Assembly (NCBI GenBank): GCA_024639885.1
Contig: JAHEGD010000012.1
Span: 1 to 51,599, forward strand
Direction: 5' to 3'
Length of the DNA: 51,599 bases
Source: Porticoccaceae bacterium
GTDB lineage: Bacteria > Pseudomonadota > Gammaproteobacteria > Pseudomonadales > Porticoccaceae
A program made the translations under genes and the position numbers. Shown in pieces: positions 24,244-33,511 of the stretch. The notes under the pieces were generated by a model. That model searched no databases. It was not told the origin of the DNA and saw nothing but the letters and a program-made list of their open reading frames with translations. The first letter of the stretch is position 1, and each line of letters opens with the position of its first letter.

Positions 24244-25992
24244 TTATCGCGTGCGTTGGTAGACCAACTGTCCCTGGAAGAAAGTTTTTTCGATCAATGT
24301 GTCGCCAATTTGGTCGGGGTTAATAGCAAAAATATTCTGGCTCAGGATAATCACATCGGCCAGCTTGCCTGCGACTAGGGTGCCTGTCACATCCTCTAGA
24401 TCGAGAGTCTTGGCGCCGTTAACGGTATAGATTTGGATCGCCTGTTGAAGACTAATCGCCTGCTCTGGCCAGAGGCTATCGGTCCGGCTGCCGTCTGGAT
24501 TACGCCTTGTCACCATCGCCTCGATACCCGGCCATGGATTCATATCGGGGACTACGGCCGGCCAGTCGGTGCCTGCGACCACTTCAACACCAGCATCGAG
24601 CAGATCCTTGAATGGCCAGTAATGGCGACCGCGCTCACCCATCGCAGCGATGATCGAGTCGGTGATCGGCGAGGGGTACCAGATCGACGGCGACATATCG
24701 GCAACAATATTGAGAGCCGCCATCCGCGCCATATCGTCGGCGGCAATAAAGCCCGAGTGGGCCAGCTCATGGCGCAGCCCGAGCGGTCCGTTTTGTTGGC
24801 GAGCGTACTCGATTGCGTTGATCGCCTCGCGCACCGCACGGTCGCCAGCAACGTGGATTTTTACTGTCATACCAAGCTGCTCAAGTACAACAATATGATC
24901 TCGTAACTGCTCTGGCGGGATCAGTAAACTGCCGCGGTGAACGTGACCTCGCGGGTCTGGCGTATAGTCCTCGAGGACCGCAGCGGTACGCGCCTCAGAG
25001 GGCACGCCATCGAGAAATAGCTTGGCGCAACCTGTCTTTAAATTGGCGCTGCGGTGGTTGTCCCGCAGCTGCTGTAGCCAGGCAACGTCGATCGCACCGT
25101 CGGGGTCGAATGCCACAGCGATACAGGCCTCAACATGGGTGGTCAGCTCGCCCGCCCTATCCAGTGCGTGGTAAGCGACAACGCCTTGATCGGCGTCGCC
25201 GGCCTCGTTAAAACCGGTAATACCAAACGCATTGGCCCGCTTAACCGAGAGCCTAGCCGCTGCCAAATACTGCCCGCCAGTCGGCTCTCGCTCGGCAGCG
25301 ACAGCTGCTAGCACAGGATACATTGCCGTCTCCAATAACAGCCCAGAGGGCTTGCCGCGGTCATCTAAAACAACCCTGCCACCCTCAAACTGGATGGTCG
25401 CATCAAGCCCGGCCCGTGCCATCGCGGCACTGTTTACCCAGCGGTTGTGACCCGTGTCATCGGCCAGCACCACCGGATAGTCGCCAGTAAAGCGGTCCAA
25501 CCACTGCTTAGGCGATCCAATAGCATTGCGCGCGAAGAACTGGCTGTCCCAGCGCCCGCCGACAATCCAGCTATGCGGCTCGGCAACGGCCATACAGGCG
25601 CGCAGTACCGCCTCTATGTCGGCAGGCCCAGCAGAAGTCGGAAACAAACATTGGCTGGCTAGCTCCATTCCACCCAGCACAGGGTGGACATGGCCGTCGA
25701 TCAACCCTGCCATGGCCAACTTACCACCGAGATCAACCTGCTCGGTAGCGGGGCCAACATATTGCTGGGCACCTGCGCGGTTACCCACATAAAGTAGTGT
25801 CTTGCCGCTGATAGCGATAGTGTCCGCCCACGGCTGAGCTGCATCACCGGTGTAAACTATACCGTTACTCAACAATAAATCGGCGCTCGCGGCAAGCTGC
25901 TGGTCGTCAGCTAACTCGCAGCCAGCCAGCATCACCGCCAGCGCAACGGACAGTCCTGCTTGACACACGCGCTTAAAAAAATAGGTGGTCAT
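24244..25992 (-). CDS. Amidohydrolase (YtcJ-like), lipoprotein
   Basis: A 582-residue metal-dependent amidohydrolase of the amidohydrolase_3/YtcJ group. The signal peptide ends in MLAGC (Cys25). A beta-sandwich start (NGIVYTGDAAQPWADTIAI) precedes the metal motif DGHVHP at 99-104. KIHVAGDRAV supplies another His, AHSGF the next, and AGTDWPAV the catalytic Asp near the C-terminal third. The family hydrolyses N-acyl or cyclic amide and related bonds; the substrate is unknown. Its predicted envelope location fits the two exported MBL hydrolases downstream. The ribosome site before the ATG is poor. It follows the receptor gene after 64 bp, with a hairpin between them. Confidence 0.86.
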   Translation of the reverse strand: MTTYFFKRVCQAGLSVALAVMLAGCELADDQQLAASADLLLSNGIVYTGDAAQPWADTIAISGKTLLYVGNRAGAQQYVGPATEQVDLGGKLAMAGLIDGHVHPVLGGMELASQCLFPTSAGPADIEAVLRACMAVAEPHSWIVGGRWDSQFFARNAIGSPKQWLDRFTGDYPVVLADDTGHNRWVNSAAMARAGLDATIQFEGGRVVLDDRGKPSGLLLETAMYPVLAAVAAEREPTGGQYLAAARLSVKRANAFGITGFNEAGDADQGVVAYHALDRAGELTTHVEACIAVAFDPDGAIDVAWLQQLRDNHRSANLKTGCAKLFLDGVPSEARTAAVLEDYTPDPRGHVHRGSLLIPPEQLRDHIVVLEQLGMTVKIHVAGDRAVREAINAIEYARQQNGPLGLRHELAHSGFIAADDMARMAALNIVADMSPSIWYPSPITDSIIAAMGERGRHYWPFKDLLDAGVEVVAGTDWPAVVPDMNPWPGIEAMVTRRNPDGSRTDSLWPEQAISLQQAIQIYTVNGAKTLDLEDVTGTLVAGKLADVIILSQNIFAINPDQIGDTLIEKTFFQGQLVYQRTR

Positions 25993-26017
25993 AAAAATTG
26001 CTTACTCAGAAAGTGGG

Positions 26018-26039
26018 CTCGACCCCAATCGGGGCCGAG
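26018..26039 (-). promoter_or_regulatory. Hairpin between receptor and amidohydrolase genes
   Basis: A 9-bp stem (CTCGGCCCC/GGGGTCGAG with one G-T wobble, loop GATT on the minus strand) lies 18 bp after the receptor stop. The following sequence has no solid T run, so it looks more like an mRNA-stabilising or partial-termination hairpin that would lower expression of the downstream genes. Confidence 0.45.
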
Positions 26040-26056
26040 CGGTTAATGGCGTCCGA

Positions 26057-28408
26057 CTAGAATGTGTAGCTAGCGGTCACACCATAGCTGCGCGGCATAC
26101 CGTTGATACGCGTAGTAGTTGAGTTGCTCGATCCGGTCGAGTGCCAGTAGTACTCGTCGGTGATATTGCGCGCCCACAGCGAGACATTCCACACGCCACC
26201 GATTTCGCTGACACCAAGTCGCGCATTAACCAGCGTGTAGTCCGGAAGGTAGCCAGAAAACGCGAGTCTACGAGCGCTGCTATCGGGCGCCGCCTGGCTG
26301 CCAATGTTATCGCTCTTATAGCTGGCATCTAGCGCCAGCTGCATCGCCAGCTGGTCGCTCAGCTGCCAGCCATACGACATGCTTGACGACACTTGCCACT
26401 CGGGCGCGTTATTCAGCTCCACACCAGATGCATCGTAAGTCAGTACATCCCCAAAACTGCTCTCAGTCGGGCAGCCCTCTGGTAGCGCCACCGGCGAACC
26501 AAGCAGCCCCGCCGGGCAGTTGGCGGTGAACTTTTCAATCTCGGAATCCAACCAGGCGACTCCTAGATCCCAACGCAGCCCCTCGGCTAGCTCCCAGCTC
26601 AGCTCAAGCTCTGCACCGAGCACCTCAGTCTCTGGTACGTTGGTGAAGCCGACCACACCACCTACCGGCGAGATAAACTGCATCGGCTCTTGCTTGTCCG
26701 AGTAGTCGTAGTAAAACGCTGCCATATTGAGCTGCACGGTGCCATCGAGCAGTGTCGACTTGACCCCCAACTCGTATGAGATTAGCTCCTCCTTGTCATA
26801 TGGCTGCAACATCTGGTGGGAGAGCGCGATAGCGCCGTTGTAGCCACCCGACTTAAACCCAGTAGCGATGGTGCCATAGATTAACACCTGCTCGCTGGGC
26901 TTGTGGTCTAGAGTGACCTTCCACATGGCCTCCTCGGTCTCCATAGTGTCGCTAAACGGAGCAAACTGACCTACGTTGGCTGTGCCGGCCACATCGTTAA
27001 ACACCGCACAGCCGCCTAGCGCAATCGGGTCGGCGCCGGGAAATAAACCCTCGATAAAGCCAGGGTAGATACCGTCGTTGTAGAAGCCAGCCATAAGACC
27101 ATCACCGGTATCATAGGTGCAACCATTCCAAGACTTTTCCTCTTCGGTGTAACGACCGCCAACAATAAGCCGGGTATCTTGTGCTACCGGCACCTCGACG
27201 TGGCCAAAGATCGCCACCGACTCACCTTCTTGGGTATAGCGCGATTCACCGGTTAGACCGAACGAATCGCGGAATTCCATTAGGTAGTTTTCGTCGATGT
27301 CATCGTCACTAAAGAACAGTCCAGCGGTCCAGAATAGACCCTCCCCGGCTATCGACTCCAGCCGAATCTCTTGGCTAAAAACATCAATATCGGTGGTGTT
27401 GGTGATATCGGCGTCCTCGTAGCCTGCGCCAGAGGTATCGAACTGTGCACCGTCGCGCTCGAATGAGTCAAAGGCAGTAATACTGGTCAGCGCAATTGCA
27501 CCCAGGTCCCAGTTTAATGTGGCGCTCACACCAGTTGTCTGATTGTTGTTGCGCGGCCGATGGGTTTGAGTCCAATCGGCATCTTCAGCGTCAAATACGC
27601 TGACACCCGCGCCGCCGATACTGGTGGCAGTCACCGCCAGCCCGTCGGATTGGTTATCAAAGTAGCGCGCACTCACCAGCAGCGAAGCCGACTCATTTAT
27701 ATCAATATTGACCATCGCACGCAGCGCTAGCTCGTCGCGCTCGCCAAGCTCGTCGCCGAGGCGCGATACGCTCTCTTGCCATCCTTCACTAGAGCTGACC
27801 GACTTGAGTGCCAACCTGCCCTGTACCGTGTCACCCAACGCACCGCTGACATAACCCTCAATATCGGCGACACCATAGTTGTCGTAACCCAGCGAAACAG
27901 CTGCCTCAAACGCCTCGGTCGGCTTGTTACTGACAAAGTTGATCTGCCCAGCCGTGGTGTTGCGCCCGTAAAGATCGCCCTGCGGGCCCTTAAGTACCTC
28001 CACACGGGCGACGTCAAACAGCACACCGCGCGTCATTACTGGGAACGGTATTGATACACCGTCGTTGTAAATACCCACGGTGCTGGTGGCGCTGGTGGTG
28101 AAGTCTGCAAAACCCACACCACGGATAGTGTATACCGGCGCACCGGCTGATTGGGTCTGGGTAACGGTCAAACCCGGCACCATTGCCTCTAAGTCATCAG
28201 CCCGCGCGACACCGTAGTTAGCGAGCTGATCGGCGGTAAACGCATTCAAAGTAATACCGACGTCGTTAGCGCCCTGCTCGCGCTTCTGGGCGGTAACGAC
28301 GATTTCCTCTAACGTAGCGTGAACACCGCCGCAGACCAGCGTTAGGCCGACGACGATCGCCTTTGCAATAGGTTTTTTACGATTGATTGTTTGCTGTGAT
28401 GTGTACAT
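26057..28408 (-). CDS. TonB-dependent outer membrane receptor, accessory block
   Basis: A 783-residue protein with a signal peptide (about 1-32), a TonB box-like EEIVVTAQKRE directly after it, a plug domain (VPGLTVTQTQ, YTIRGVGF, VEVLKGPQGDLYGRNTTAG) and a 22-strand barrel ending in SYTF. The QGDLYGRNTTAGQINFVSNKP form is common in large TonB-receptor families of sphingomonads and marine Gammaproteobacteria, whose substrates are mostly unknown. AAGGAG precedes the ATG. It is the first gene of the minus-strand block with three exported hydrolases behind it. It is divergent from a TetR regulator, so it probably imports the substrate or product of those enzymes under TetR control. Confidence 0.92.
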   Translation of the reverse strand: MYTSQQTINRKKPIAKAIVVGLTLVCGGVHATLEEIVVTAQKREQGANDVGITLNAFTADQLANYGVARADDLEAMVPGLTVTQTQSAGAPVYTIRGVGFADFTTSATSTVGIYNDGVSIPFPVMTRGVLFDVARVEVLKGPQGDLYGRNTTAGQINFVSNKPTEAFEAAVSLGYDNYGVADIEGYVSGALGDTVQGRLALKSVSSSEGWQESVSRLGDELGERDELALRAMVNIDINESASLLVSARYFDNQSDGLAVTATSIGGAGVSVFDAEDADWTQTHRPRNNNQTTGVSATLNWDLGAIALTSITAFDSFERDGAQFDTSGAGYEDADITNTTDIDVFSQEIRLESIAGEGLFWTAGLFFSDDDIDENYLMEFRDSFGLTGESRYTQEGESVAIFGHVEVPVAQDTRLIVGGRYTEEEKSWNGCTYDTGDGLMAGFYNDGIYPGFIEGLFPGADPIALGGCAVFNDVAGTANVGQFAPFSDTMETEEAMWKVTLDHKPSEQVLIYGTIATGFKSGGYNGAIALSHQMLQPYDKEELISYELGVKSTLLDGTVQLNMAAFYYDYSDKQEPMQFISPVGGVVGFTNVPETEVLGAELELSWELAEGLRWDLGVAWLDSEIEKFTANCPAGLLGSPVALPEGCPTESSFGDVLTYDASGVELNNAPEWQVSSSMSYGWQLSDQLAMQLALDASYKSDNIGSQAAPDSSARRLAFSGYLPDYTLVNARLGVSEIGGVWNVSLWARNITDEYYWHSTGSSNSTTTRINGMPRSYGVTASYTF

Positions 28409-28768
28409 AAACGCTCCTTCATCTTTTGATAGTTATGGAATGTACTGGACCAGAATACCCAAGCCAAAAACTAACGCAAGCTTTTATTCGTATTTTTGCG
28501 AATTTATACTCGCTTAAAGGGTGTTGGCGACAAACTGTATTCTGTGGAGCCAGGACCACTTTCAACTAGTCCCTCAACCATTGGTACTGCCGAGATATTG
28601 GCGATACACTGCCCGCCGTCGGATAGCGCACCGGTGGTGAGTCATTAGCAAAGATGGCCACCCGGTAGTTACAGATGACGAGTAGGCACGATTACGTTGC
28701 CAAGCCTCTCAATTAGAACGGTAACCAGCGGGTCCGCTATAGAGCCCGCGGATGGCTAGGAGAGTACC
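28409..28768. promoter_or_regulatory. Divergent control region, receptor / TetR
   Basis: This 360-bp gene-free region lies between two divergent start codons. The part near the receptor is AT-rich and holds an inverted repeat ATTCG-N8-CGAAT at 28486-28503, a candidate operator. A second, longer-spaced repeat GCGGG-N12-CCCGC lies just before the tetR start (about 28729-28750). No convincing paired -35/-10 could be fixed by eye. Confidence 0.4.
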
Positions 28769-29425
28769 GTGGTGAGCAAACAAACCACCCCAAAAGCGCT
28801 GAAGCCGAGAAAGCGTCCATCGCAGAATCGCTCTAAGGCGATGGTCGACCGCGTATTGGATGCCGCACGCGAACTGGTACAAGAATCTACCAGAGCCGAC
28901 GCACCACGCTTAACAACAAACCTAGTCGCACAGCGCGCCGGGATATCGGTCGGCTCACTTTACCAGTACTTTCCCAATATAGAGTCGGTCATCCACGAGC
29001 TCTACCAGCAAATTATGGACCGTGTTATCCAGGTTCTTGATGACTACGACTCCAGTTGCTACCTGGCATTGCCGCGCGAAGAGTTTTTCAGCCAGCTCAA
29101 CAACGCGATACTCGGTGCTGAGGCGGACCCTGAGCTCACCATTGCGATGCACCAAGCGGTAAAAACCTACCCTAGTCTCCAACAGATAGAGCAAAACCAT
29201 TCGGAACGGGTCGCCGAGCGTATGGCACGATTCTTCGCCCACTACGGATCGCGCTGGGACCACGATAAGTTAAAACGCCTGGCGCTCTACATCTATTACA
29301 TCAACCACGGTACGTGGGTATTTAGAGAGCACGTGATGACCTCACATGAGGAGGCTACCGAGTGGGAGCTGGGCGTGATCGGCCACCTCCTGGAGCAGTG
29401 CTTTATAAATGACACTGGCAACTAG
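28769..29425 (+). CDS. TetR-family transcriptional regulator
   Basis: A 218-residue regulator. After a basic N-terminus (PRKRPSQNRSK), the first helix is VDRVLDAARELV and the helix-turn-helix is TTNLVAQRAGISVGSLYQYFPNIESVIHEL (about 48-78), the standard TetR_N pattern with YQYF. The C-terminal ligand domain is unassigned. The start is a GTG (two in a row) 6-8 bases after AGGAGAG. It is divergent from the receptor gene and is the only regulator in the block, so it likely controls the receptor-hydrolase genes and itself, with a block substrate or product as inducer (inferred). Confidence 0.88.
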   Translation: MVSKQTTPKALKPRKRPSQNRSKAMVDRVLDAARELVQESTRADAPRLTTNLVAQRAGISVGSLYQYFPNIESVIHELYQQIMDRVIQVLDDYDSSCYLALPREEFFSQLNNAILGAEADPELTIAMHQAVKTYPSLQQIEQNHSERVAERMARFFAHYGSRWDHDKLKRLALYIYYINHGTWVFREHVMTSHEEATEWELGVIGHLLEQCFINDTGN

Positions 29426-29490
29426 CTCACGCTTCACGGCACACTAAGACGCGGCATCCCAGACAGCACACGATCTCGGATCCTGTCTGT

Positions 29491-29532
29491 ATTGGCACAC
29501 TGTTTAAATTTATGGCGCTGCCACCGCTAGTG
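29491..29532 (+). repeat. Dispersed element B, right copy
   Basis: ATTGGCACACTGTTTAAATT, then TATGGCGCTGCCACCGCTAG and TG. It has the same orientation as the copy at 22059-22100. It lies 66 bp after the tetR stop, right of the accessory block. Confidence 0.8.
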
Positions 29533-29572
29533 GCCACGCTTAATGCCCTGCGAATGATGCGGTCCTATTTTT

Positions 29573-29620
29573 AAGATCCCGGCTCAAGGCCGGGATGACG
29601 GGAATTGGTTATGCCCCGAT
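29573..29620 (+). repeat. Dispersed element A, right copy
   Basis: Palindrome plus tail (AAGATCCCGGCTCAAGGCCG ... AATTGGTTATGCCCCGAT) in the same orientation as 21919-21965, with about three or four differences. It lies just before the ubiE leader. The order is A-B on the left side of the block and B-A on the right. Confidence 0.8.
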
Positions 29621-29702
29621 GTCGCTGCAACACCGGCTGACGTGTACTCAACGCTCACAAACGCGGGTACAATGCAGAGGCTAAATTAGAGGCCGGTGCA
29701 GC

Positions 29703-30452
29703 ATGAGTGAAGAGACCACCCACTTTGGGTATAAAACTGTCCGCAGCGCAGAGAAAGCGGGCAAAGTTGCCGAGGTATTCCATTCGGTAGCGGCCAAGTA
29801 CGACTTGATGAACGATCTCATGTCAGCCGGCGTACACCGGCTCTGGAAGCGAGTCACCATCGAGCTGGCCGGCGCCCGCCAGGGCCAGACGGTACTCGAC
29901 ATTGCCGGCGGTACCGGTGACCTGACCGCCAAATTCTCGCGGTTGGTCGGCAGTGACGGCACGATAATTCTCGCCGACATCAACGCCTCGATGCTCAACG
30001 TTGGCCGCGACAAGCTGACCGACCGCGGCCTGATCGGCAACATCCACTACCTGCAAGCCGACGCCCAATACCTGCCGCTGCCGGACAACAGCGTCGACCT
30101 CATCACCATCGCCTTTGGTTTGCGCAATGTCACCAATAAAGCGCTGGCGCTGGCCTCGATGGCGCGGGTGCTCAAGCCCGGCGGCAAGCTGCTGGTGCTC
30201 GAGTTCTCGAAGCCGACCAACCCGCTGCTCGGCAAAGTATACGACGGCTACAGTTTCTCTATTCTGCCAAAACTTGGCCAGCTGTTTGCCGGTGATGCCG
30301 ATAGCTACCAGTACCTCGCCGAGTCGATCCGTATGCACCCCGACCAAGAAACCCTGCGCGATATGATGAGTGACGCCGGGCTCGGCCAGTGCGACTACCA
30401 GAACATGACCGGCGGTATCGTCGCCCTACACCGCGGGGTCAAGCCGGCGTGA
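29703..30452 (+). CDS. ubiE: Ubiquinone/menaquinone C-methyltransferase UbiE
   Basis: A 249-residue SAM-dependent methyltransferase of the quinone ring. [13 protein letters not shown] and [25 protein letters not shown] form the family N-terminus. The SAM motif I is [12 protein letters not shown], followed by [15 protein letters not shown] and LLVLEFSKP. The C-terminal [12 protein letters not shown] is also typical. Length matches E. coli UbiE (251). It begins the ubiE-ubiJ-ubiB run, and ubiJ starts within its stop codon (GTGA). A TACAAT at 29668 is a possible -10. Confidence 0.97.
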   Translation: MSEETTHFGYKTVRSAEKAGKVAEVFHSVAAKYDLMNDLMSAGVHRLWKRVTIELAGARQGQTVLDIAGGTGDLTAKFSRLVGSDGTIILADINASMLNVGRDKLTDRGLIGNIHYLQADAQYLPLPDNSVDLITIAFGLRNVTNKALALASMARVLKPGGKLLVLEFSKPTNPLLGKVYDGYSFSILPKLGQLFAGDADSYQYLAESIRMHPDQETLRDMMSDAGLGQCDYQNMTGGIVALHRGVKPA

Positions 30453-31135
30453 TCGACGCACTGCGCGGTTGGTTGGCCAGCGAGCAACCGGGCCGGCTCA
30501 ATCTGGCCGAGCTGGCAGTAGCCACTGCCGGCAACCGCCTGCAGCAGCTGCTCGACCGGGCACTGGCTCAGGCGCCATTGGGCCGCCAGCAACTCGTTGC
30601 GCTCGACGACGGCAGCTTGGCGATCACTGTCAGCGAGCCGACCGTTGCCGTGCAGTTAACGGTTAGCGATGGCCAGCTGGCGATCAACTTCACCGCCACC
30701 GACAGCGCGCGCGCCACTCTATCGGGCCGCGCTAGCGCACTTGCGGCGCTGCTAACCCGCGCCGAGCAGCACAGCTTTGCCGGTAGTGGCGTGACCGCCG
30801 GCGGCGATTTAGTCTGGCTCGGCCAGTTTAACAGCGCACTGGCCAATCTTGATATCGACTGGGGCGGCGTGCTCGCCGAGCCGTTTGGCGACCTCGCCGG
30901 GCCACTGCTGGCCAACGCCGTCAGCAGCGGCTGGCAGCACGGTCGGCGCACGGTGCAGCGCACCGCCGACCTCGCTGTCGAAGTCGCCCAGCAGGAGTGG
31001 CAGCTGCTGCCCAGCCGCAAACGGCTGCAACAATTTAACAGCGAGTTGACCGAGCTGCGCCGCGGTGTCGACCGCCTGCAAGCCAAGCTCGACTACACAC
31101 TGCGCCAGCGCCAGCGCCAACAGAGCGAGCAATAG
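30449..31135 (+). CDS. ubiJ: Ubiquinone biosynthesis accessory factor UbiJ
   Basis: A 228-residue SCP2-domain protein. The N-terminal lipid-binding part includes [19 protein letters not shown] and SDGQLAINF, and the C-terminal end is a long helix ([23 protein letters not shown]). In E. coli UbiJ and UbiK organise the soluble Ubi complex that carries hydrophobic intermediates. The GTG start overlaps the ubiE stop as GTGA. ubiB follows after 2 bp. Sequence conservation in this family is low, so the call rests as much on position between ubiE and ubiB as on the SCP2 pattern. Confidence 0.88.
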   Translation: MIDALRGWLASEQPGRLNLAELAVATAGNRLQQLLDRALAQAPLGRQQLVALDDGSLAITVSEPTVAVQLTVSDGQLAINFTATDSARATLSGRASALAALLTRAEQHSFAGSGVTAGGDLVWLGQFNSALANLDIDWGGVLAEPFGDLAGPLLANAVSSGWQHGRRTVQRTADLAVEVAQQEWQLLPSRKRLQQFNSELTELRRGVDRLQAKLDYTLRQRQRQQSEQ

Positions 31136-31137
31136 CG

Positions 31138-32727
31138 ATGAGACGACTGCGCCGGCTGCTGACTATCTACCGAGTGATCGGCCGCTACCGGCTCGACTTA
31201 CTAATTGCCGCGCGACCGGTTTGGCTGCGACTGGCGCTGCTGCCCTACGGGCTGGTGCGACCCAGTGCAGAGCGCGGCGAACGGCTGCGGCTGGCACTGC
31301 AGGCGCTCGGGCCGATCTTCGTCAAATTTGGCCAGCTGCTATCAACCCGGCCCGACATGGTCGCCAGCGACATCTGCGCCGAGCTGACCCTACTGCAAGA
31401 CAGTGTCGAGCCGTTCTCCAACGAGACCTTCGCGGCGCTGGTTGAGGCTGAGTTGGGCGCCCCGCTCAACGAGCTATTTGCCGATTTTGAGCGCCAACCG
31501 CTCGCTTCGGCCTCGGTGGCCCAGGTACACGCGGCGACTTTGGCAGACGGCCGCGCGGTAGTGGTCAAGGCGATCCGGCCCGGTATCGATGCGGTGATCG
31601 ACAGCGACCTGCAGCTGCTCTCCACCCTAGCCCGCCTGCTGGCGCGGTTCTTGCCCGATGGCCGGCGGCTGCGCCCGGTCGAGGTGGTCGCCGACTACCG
31701 CGCTACCATCCTCGACGAGCTCGATCTGCGCCGCGAGGCGGCCAACACCAACCTGTTGCGGCACAACTTTGACGGCTCGACCCAGCTCTATGTGCCGGAA
31801 ATTCAATGGTCGCACAGCGCCCAGCGGGTGATGGTGATGGAGCGAATTTACGGTATCCCGGTAACCGATATCAGCCGCCTAACAGCCGCCGGGGTCAACT
31901 TTAAAACCCTCGCCGAGACCGGTGTCGAGATCTTTTTCAGGCAGGTGTTTGACGACAACTTTTTCCATGCCGACATGCACCCGGGCAATATCTTTGTCGA
32001 CGCCAGCCAACCAGAGCGGCCCAGCTACTACGCCATCGACTGCGCGATCATGGGCTCGCTGACCCGCGAGGACCGCTACTACTTGGCGCGCAATCTGCTG
32101 GCGATCTTCCGCCGCGATTACGAGCAGGTCGCGCAGCTCCACATACAATCCGGCTGGGTGGCCGACACCACCACCGTCGCCGAGTTGTCCAGCGCCGTGC
32201 GCACCGTCTGCGAGCCCATCTTCCAGCGGCCTATTGGCGAGATTTCGGTCGGACTGATGTTGATCCACCTGTTCCAGATTGCGCGGCGCTTTGAGATGGA
32301 GGTGCAGCCCGGTTTAGTCCTGCTGCAAAAGACACTATTGAACGTTGAGGGGCTCGGCCGCCAGCTCTACCCCGAGCTCGATCTGTGGAAGACCGCCTAC
32401 CCGTTTTTAGAGCAGTGGCTCAAACAGCGCTACGGCGTCAAGGGCGCTTGGCGGCAGGTCAAAGAGCAGCTACCCGATATCCTCGAGCACCTGCCCGAAG
32501 TGCCGCAGCTGATCTACGCCGGCCTGCAGCAGCGCGCCGCGGCGAGCACCGCCGTTGCAGCCGTACCGCGCCCGCGCAAGCTACAGCGCTGGCTGGGTGG
32601 CGCAGCACTGGGCAGCGGCCTGGCACTGCTGCCACTCGCCACCCTGGCCAGCTTGCCGCTGGCGCAGTGGCCGGGTGCCGCGGTGGCGCTGGTCGCGGCG
32701 GGAATCGCCGCGCTGGTAGTGGCATAA
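31138..32727 (+). CDS. ubiB: Ubiquinone biosynthesis kinase-like protein UbiB
   Basis: A 529-residue ABC1/ADCK-family atypical kinase. The family KxGQ motif is in [14 protein letters not shown] (63-74). [17 protein letters not shown] is the Ala-rich nucleotide loop, VVVKAIRPG holds the ATP lysine, [12 protein letters not shown] the catalytic loop, and [10 protein letters not shown] the metal site, which is usually DFG or DxG. Two hydrophobic helices at the C-terminus (about 480-529) anchor it to the inner membrane. ATPase activity supports CoQ assembly and extraction. An extended -10 for hisI lies across its stop codon. Confidence 0.96.
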   Translation: MRRLRRLLTIYRVIGRYRLDLLIAARPVWLRLALLPYGLVRPSAERGERLRLALQALGPIFVKFGQLLSTRPDMVASDICAELTLLQDSVEPFSNETFAALVEAELGAPLNELFADFERQPLASASVAQVHAATLADGRAVVVKAIRPGIDAVIDSDLQLLSTLARLLARFLPDGRRLRPVEVVADYRATILDELDLRREAANTNLLRHNFDGSTQLYVPEIQWSHSAQRVMVMERIYGIPVTDISRLTAAGVNFKTLAETGVEIFFRQVFDDNFFHADMHPGNIFVDASQPERPSYYAIDCAIMGSLTREDRYYLARNLLAIFRRDYEQVAQLHIQSGWVADTTTVAELSSAVRTVCEPIFQRPIGEISVGLMLIHLFQIARRFEMEVQPGLVLLQKTLLNVEGLGRQLYPELDLWKTAYPFLEQWLKQRYGVKGAWRQVKEQLPDILEHLPEVPQLIYAGLQQRAAASTAVAAVPRPRKLQRWLGGAALGSGLALLPLATLASLPLAQWPGAAVALVAAGIAALVVA

Positions 32728-32728
32728 T
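32720..32728 (+). promoter_or_regulatory. Extended -10 overlapping the ubiB stop
   Basis: TGG-CATAAT matches the element before bioA and contains the ubiB TAA. It could give hisI its own promoter 30 bp ahead of its ATG. No -35 is evident. Confidence 0.3.
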
Positions 32729-32756
32729 GACCGCCGACCCCCACCGCGGAGCTGCC

Positions 32757-33140
32757 ATGAACAGCAGACTGATCGACCAAGTTAGCTGGAACAGCGACGG
32801 CCTAGTGGCCGCGATCGCCCAAGATGCCAGCAGCGGCCGCGTGCTAATGATGGCGTGGATGAACCGCGAGTCACTGCAGCTCACCATTGCCGAGCAGCGC
32901 GCGGTCTACTATTCGCGCTCGCGGCAGGCGCTGTGGCGCAAGGGCGAAAACTCTGGCCATGTCCAACAGCTGCACGCCATTCAACTCGATTGCGACGGTG
33001 ACACGCTGCTGCTACAGGTCACTCAAATTGGCGACATCGCCTGCCACACCGGCCGCCAATCGTGCTTCTACCGAAGCTGGCAAGAGGCCGATTGGGTCGC
33101 CACTGAAGCGGTTCGCAAAGACCCCAAGGATATTTACTGA
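32757..33140 (+). CDS. hisI: Phosphoribosyl-AMP cyclohydrolase
   Basis: A 127-residue enzyme for the third step of histidine synthesis, opening the adenine ring of PR-AMP. The core is [14 protein letters not shown], then [20 protein letters not shown], and the zinc/magnesium site [11 protein letters not shown] with [10 protein letters not shown]. The ATG after CGGAG is preferred to the longer open frame, which starts inside ubiB. It is separate from hisE, as in Pseudomonas, rather than fused as in E. coli. Its stop overlaps the hisE start as TGATG. Confidence 0.97.
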   Translation: MNSRLIDQVSWNSDGLVAAIAQDASSGRVLMMAWMNRESLQLTIAEQRAVYYSRSRQALWRKGENSGHVQQLHAIQLDCDGDTLLLQVTQIGDIACHTGRQSCFYRSWQEADWVATEAVRKDPKDIY

Positions 33141-33487
33141 TGATACCTGACGATAGCAGCCGCATTCTTGAACAGCTCTGCGCGGTGATCGCAGAGCGCA
33201 AACAGGGCGATCCAGAGTGCTCTTACGTGGCGTCACTGCACGCCCGCGGGCTCAACAAAATACTAGAGAAAATTGGCGAAGAGGCGACCGAGACGATCCT
33301 CGCTGCACGCGACAGCGAGCAGAGCGGCGACAGCGCCGAACTGGTTGGCGAGGTCGCTGACCTGTGGTTTCACAGCTTGGTCATGCTGGCGTATTTCGAC
33401 CTCGACGGCAGTGCTATACTCGCCGAATTGGCGCGGCGCAGCGGCCTTTCGGGGCTCGAAGAAAAGGCCAACCGCACCACACCTTAA
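33140..33487 (+). CDS. hisE: Phosphoribosyl-ATP pyrophosphatase
   Basis: A 115-residue MazG-like all-alpha pyrophosphatase that converts PR-ATP to PR-AMP, the second step of histidine synthesis. SYVASLHARGLNKILEKIGEEATETILAA carries the conserved acidic metal-binding residues (EKIGEEATE), followed by ELVGEVADLWFHSLVML with a second ExxD motif. The start overlaps the hisI stop by one base, which indicates coupling. tatA follows after 24 bp. Confidence 0.96.
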   Translation: MIPDDSSRILEQLCAVIAERKQGDPECSYVASLHARGLNKILEKIGEEATETILAARDSEQSGDSAELVGEVADLWFHSLVMLAYFDLDGSAILAELARRSGLSGLEEKANRTTP

Positions 33488-33511
33488 CCGCTTAAACTTT
33501 AGGAGCAGACT

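Noticed and set aside
22329-29425. Prophage, integron or insertion sequence as the carrier of the accessory block
   Set aside because: No transposase, integrase, phage structural gene or tRNA-end attachment site is seen; only repeats flank the block.
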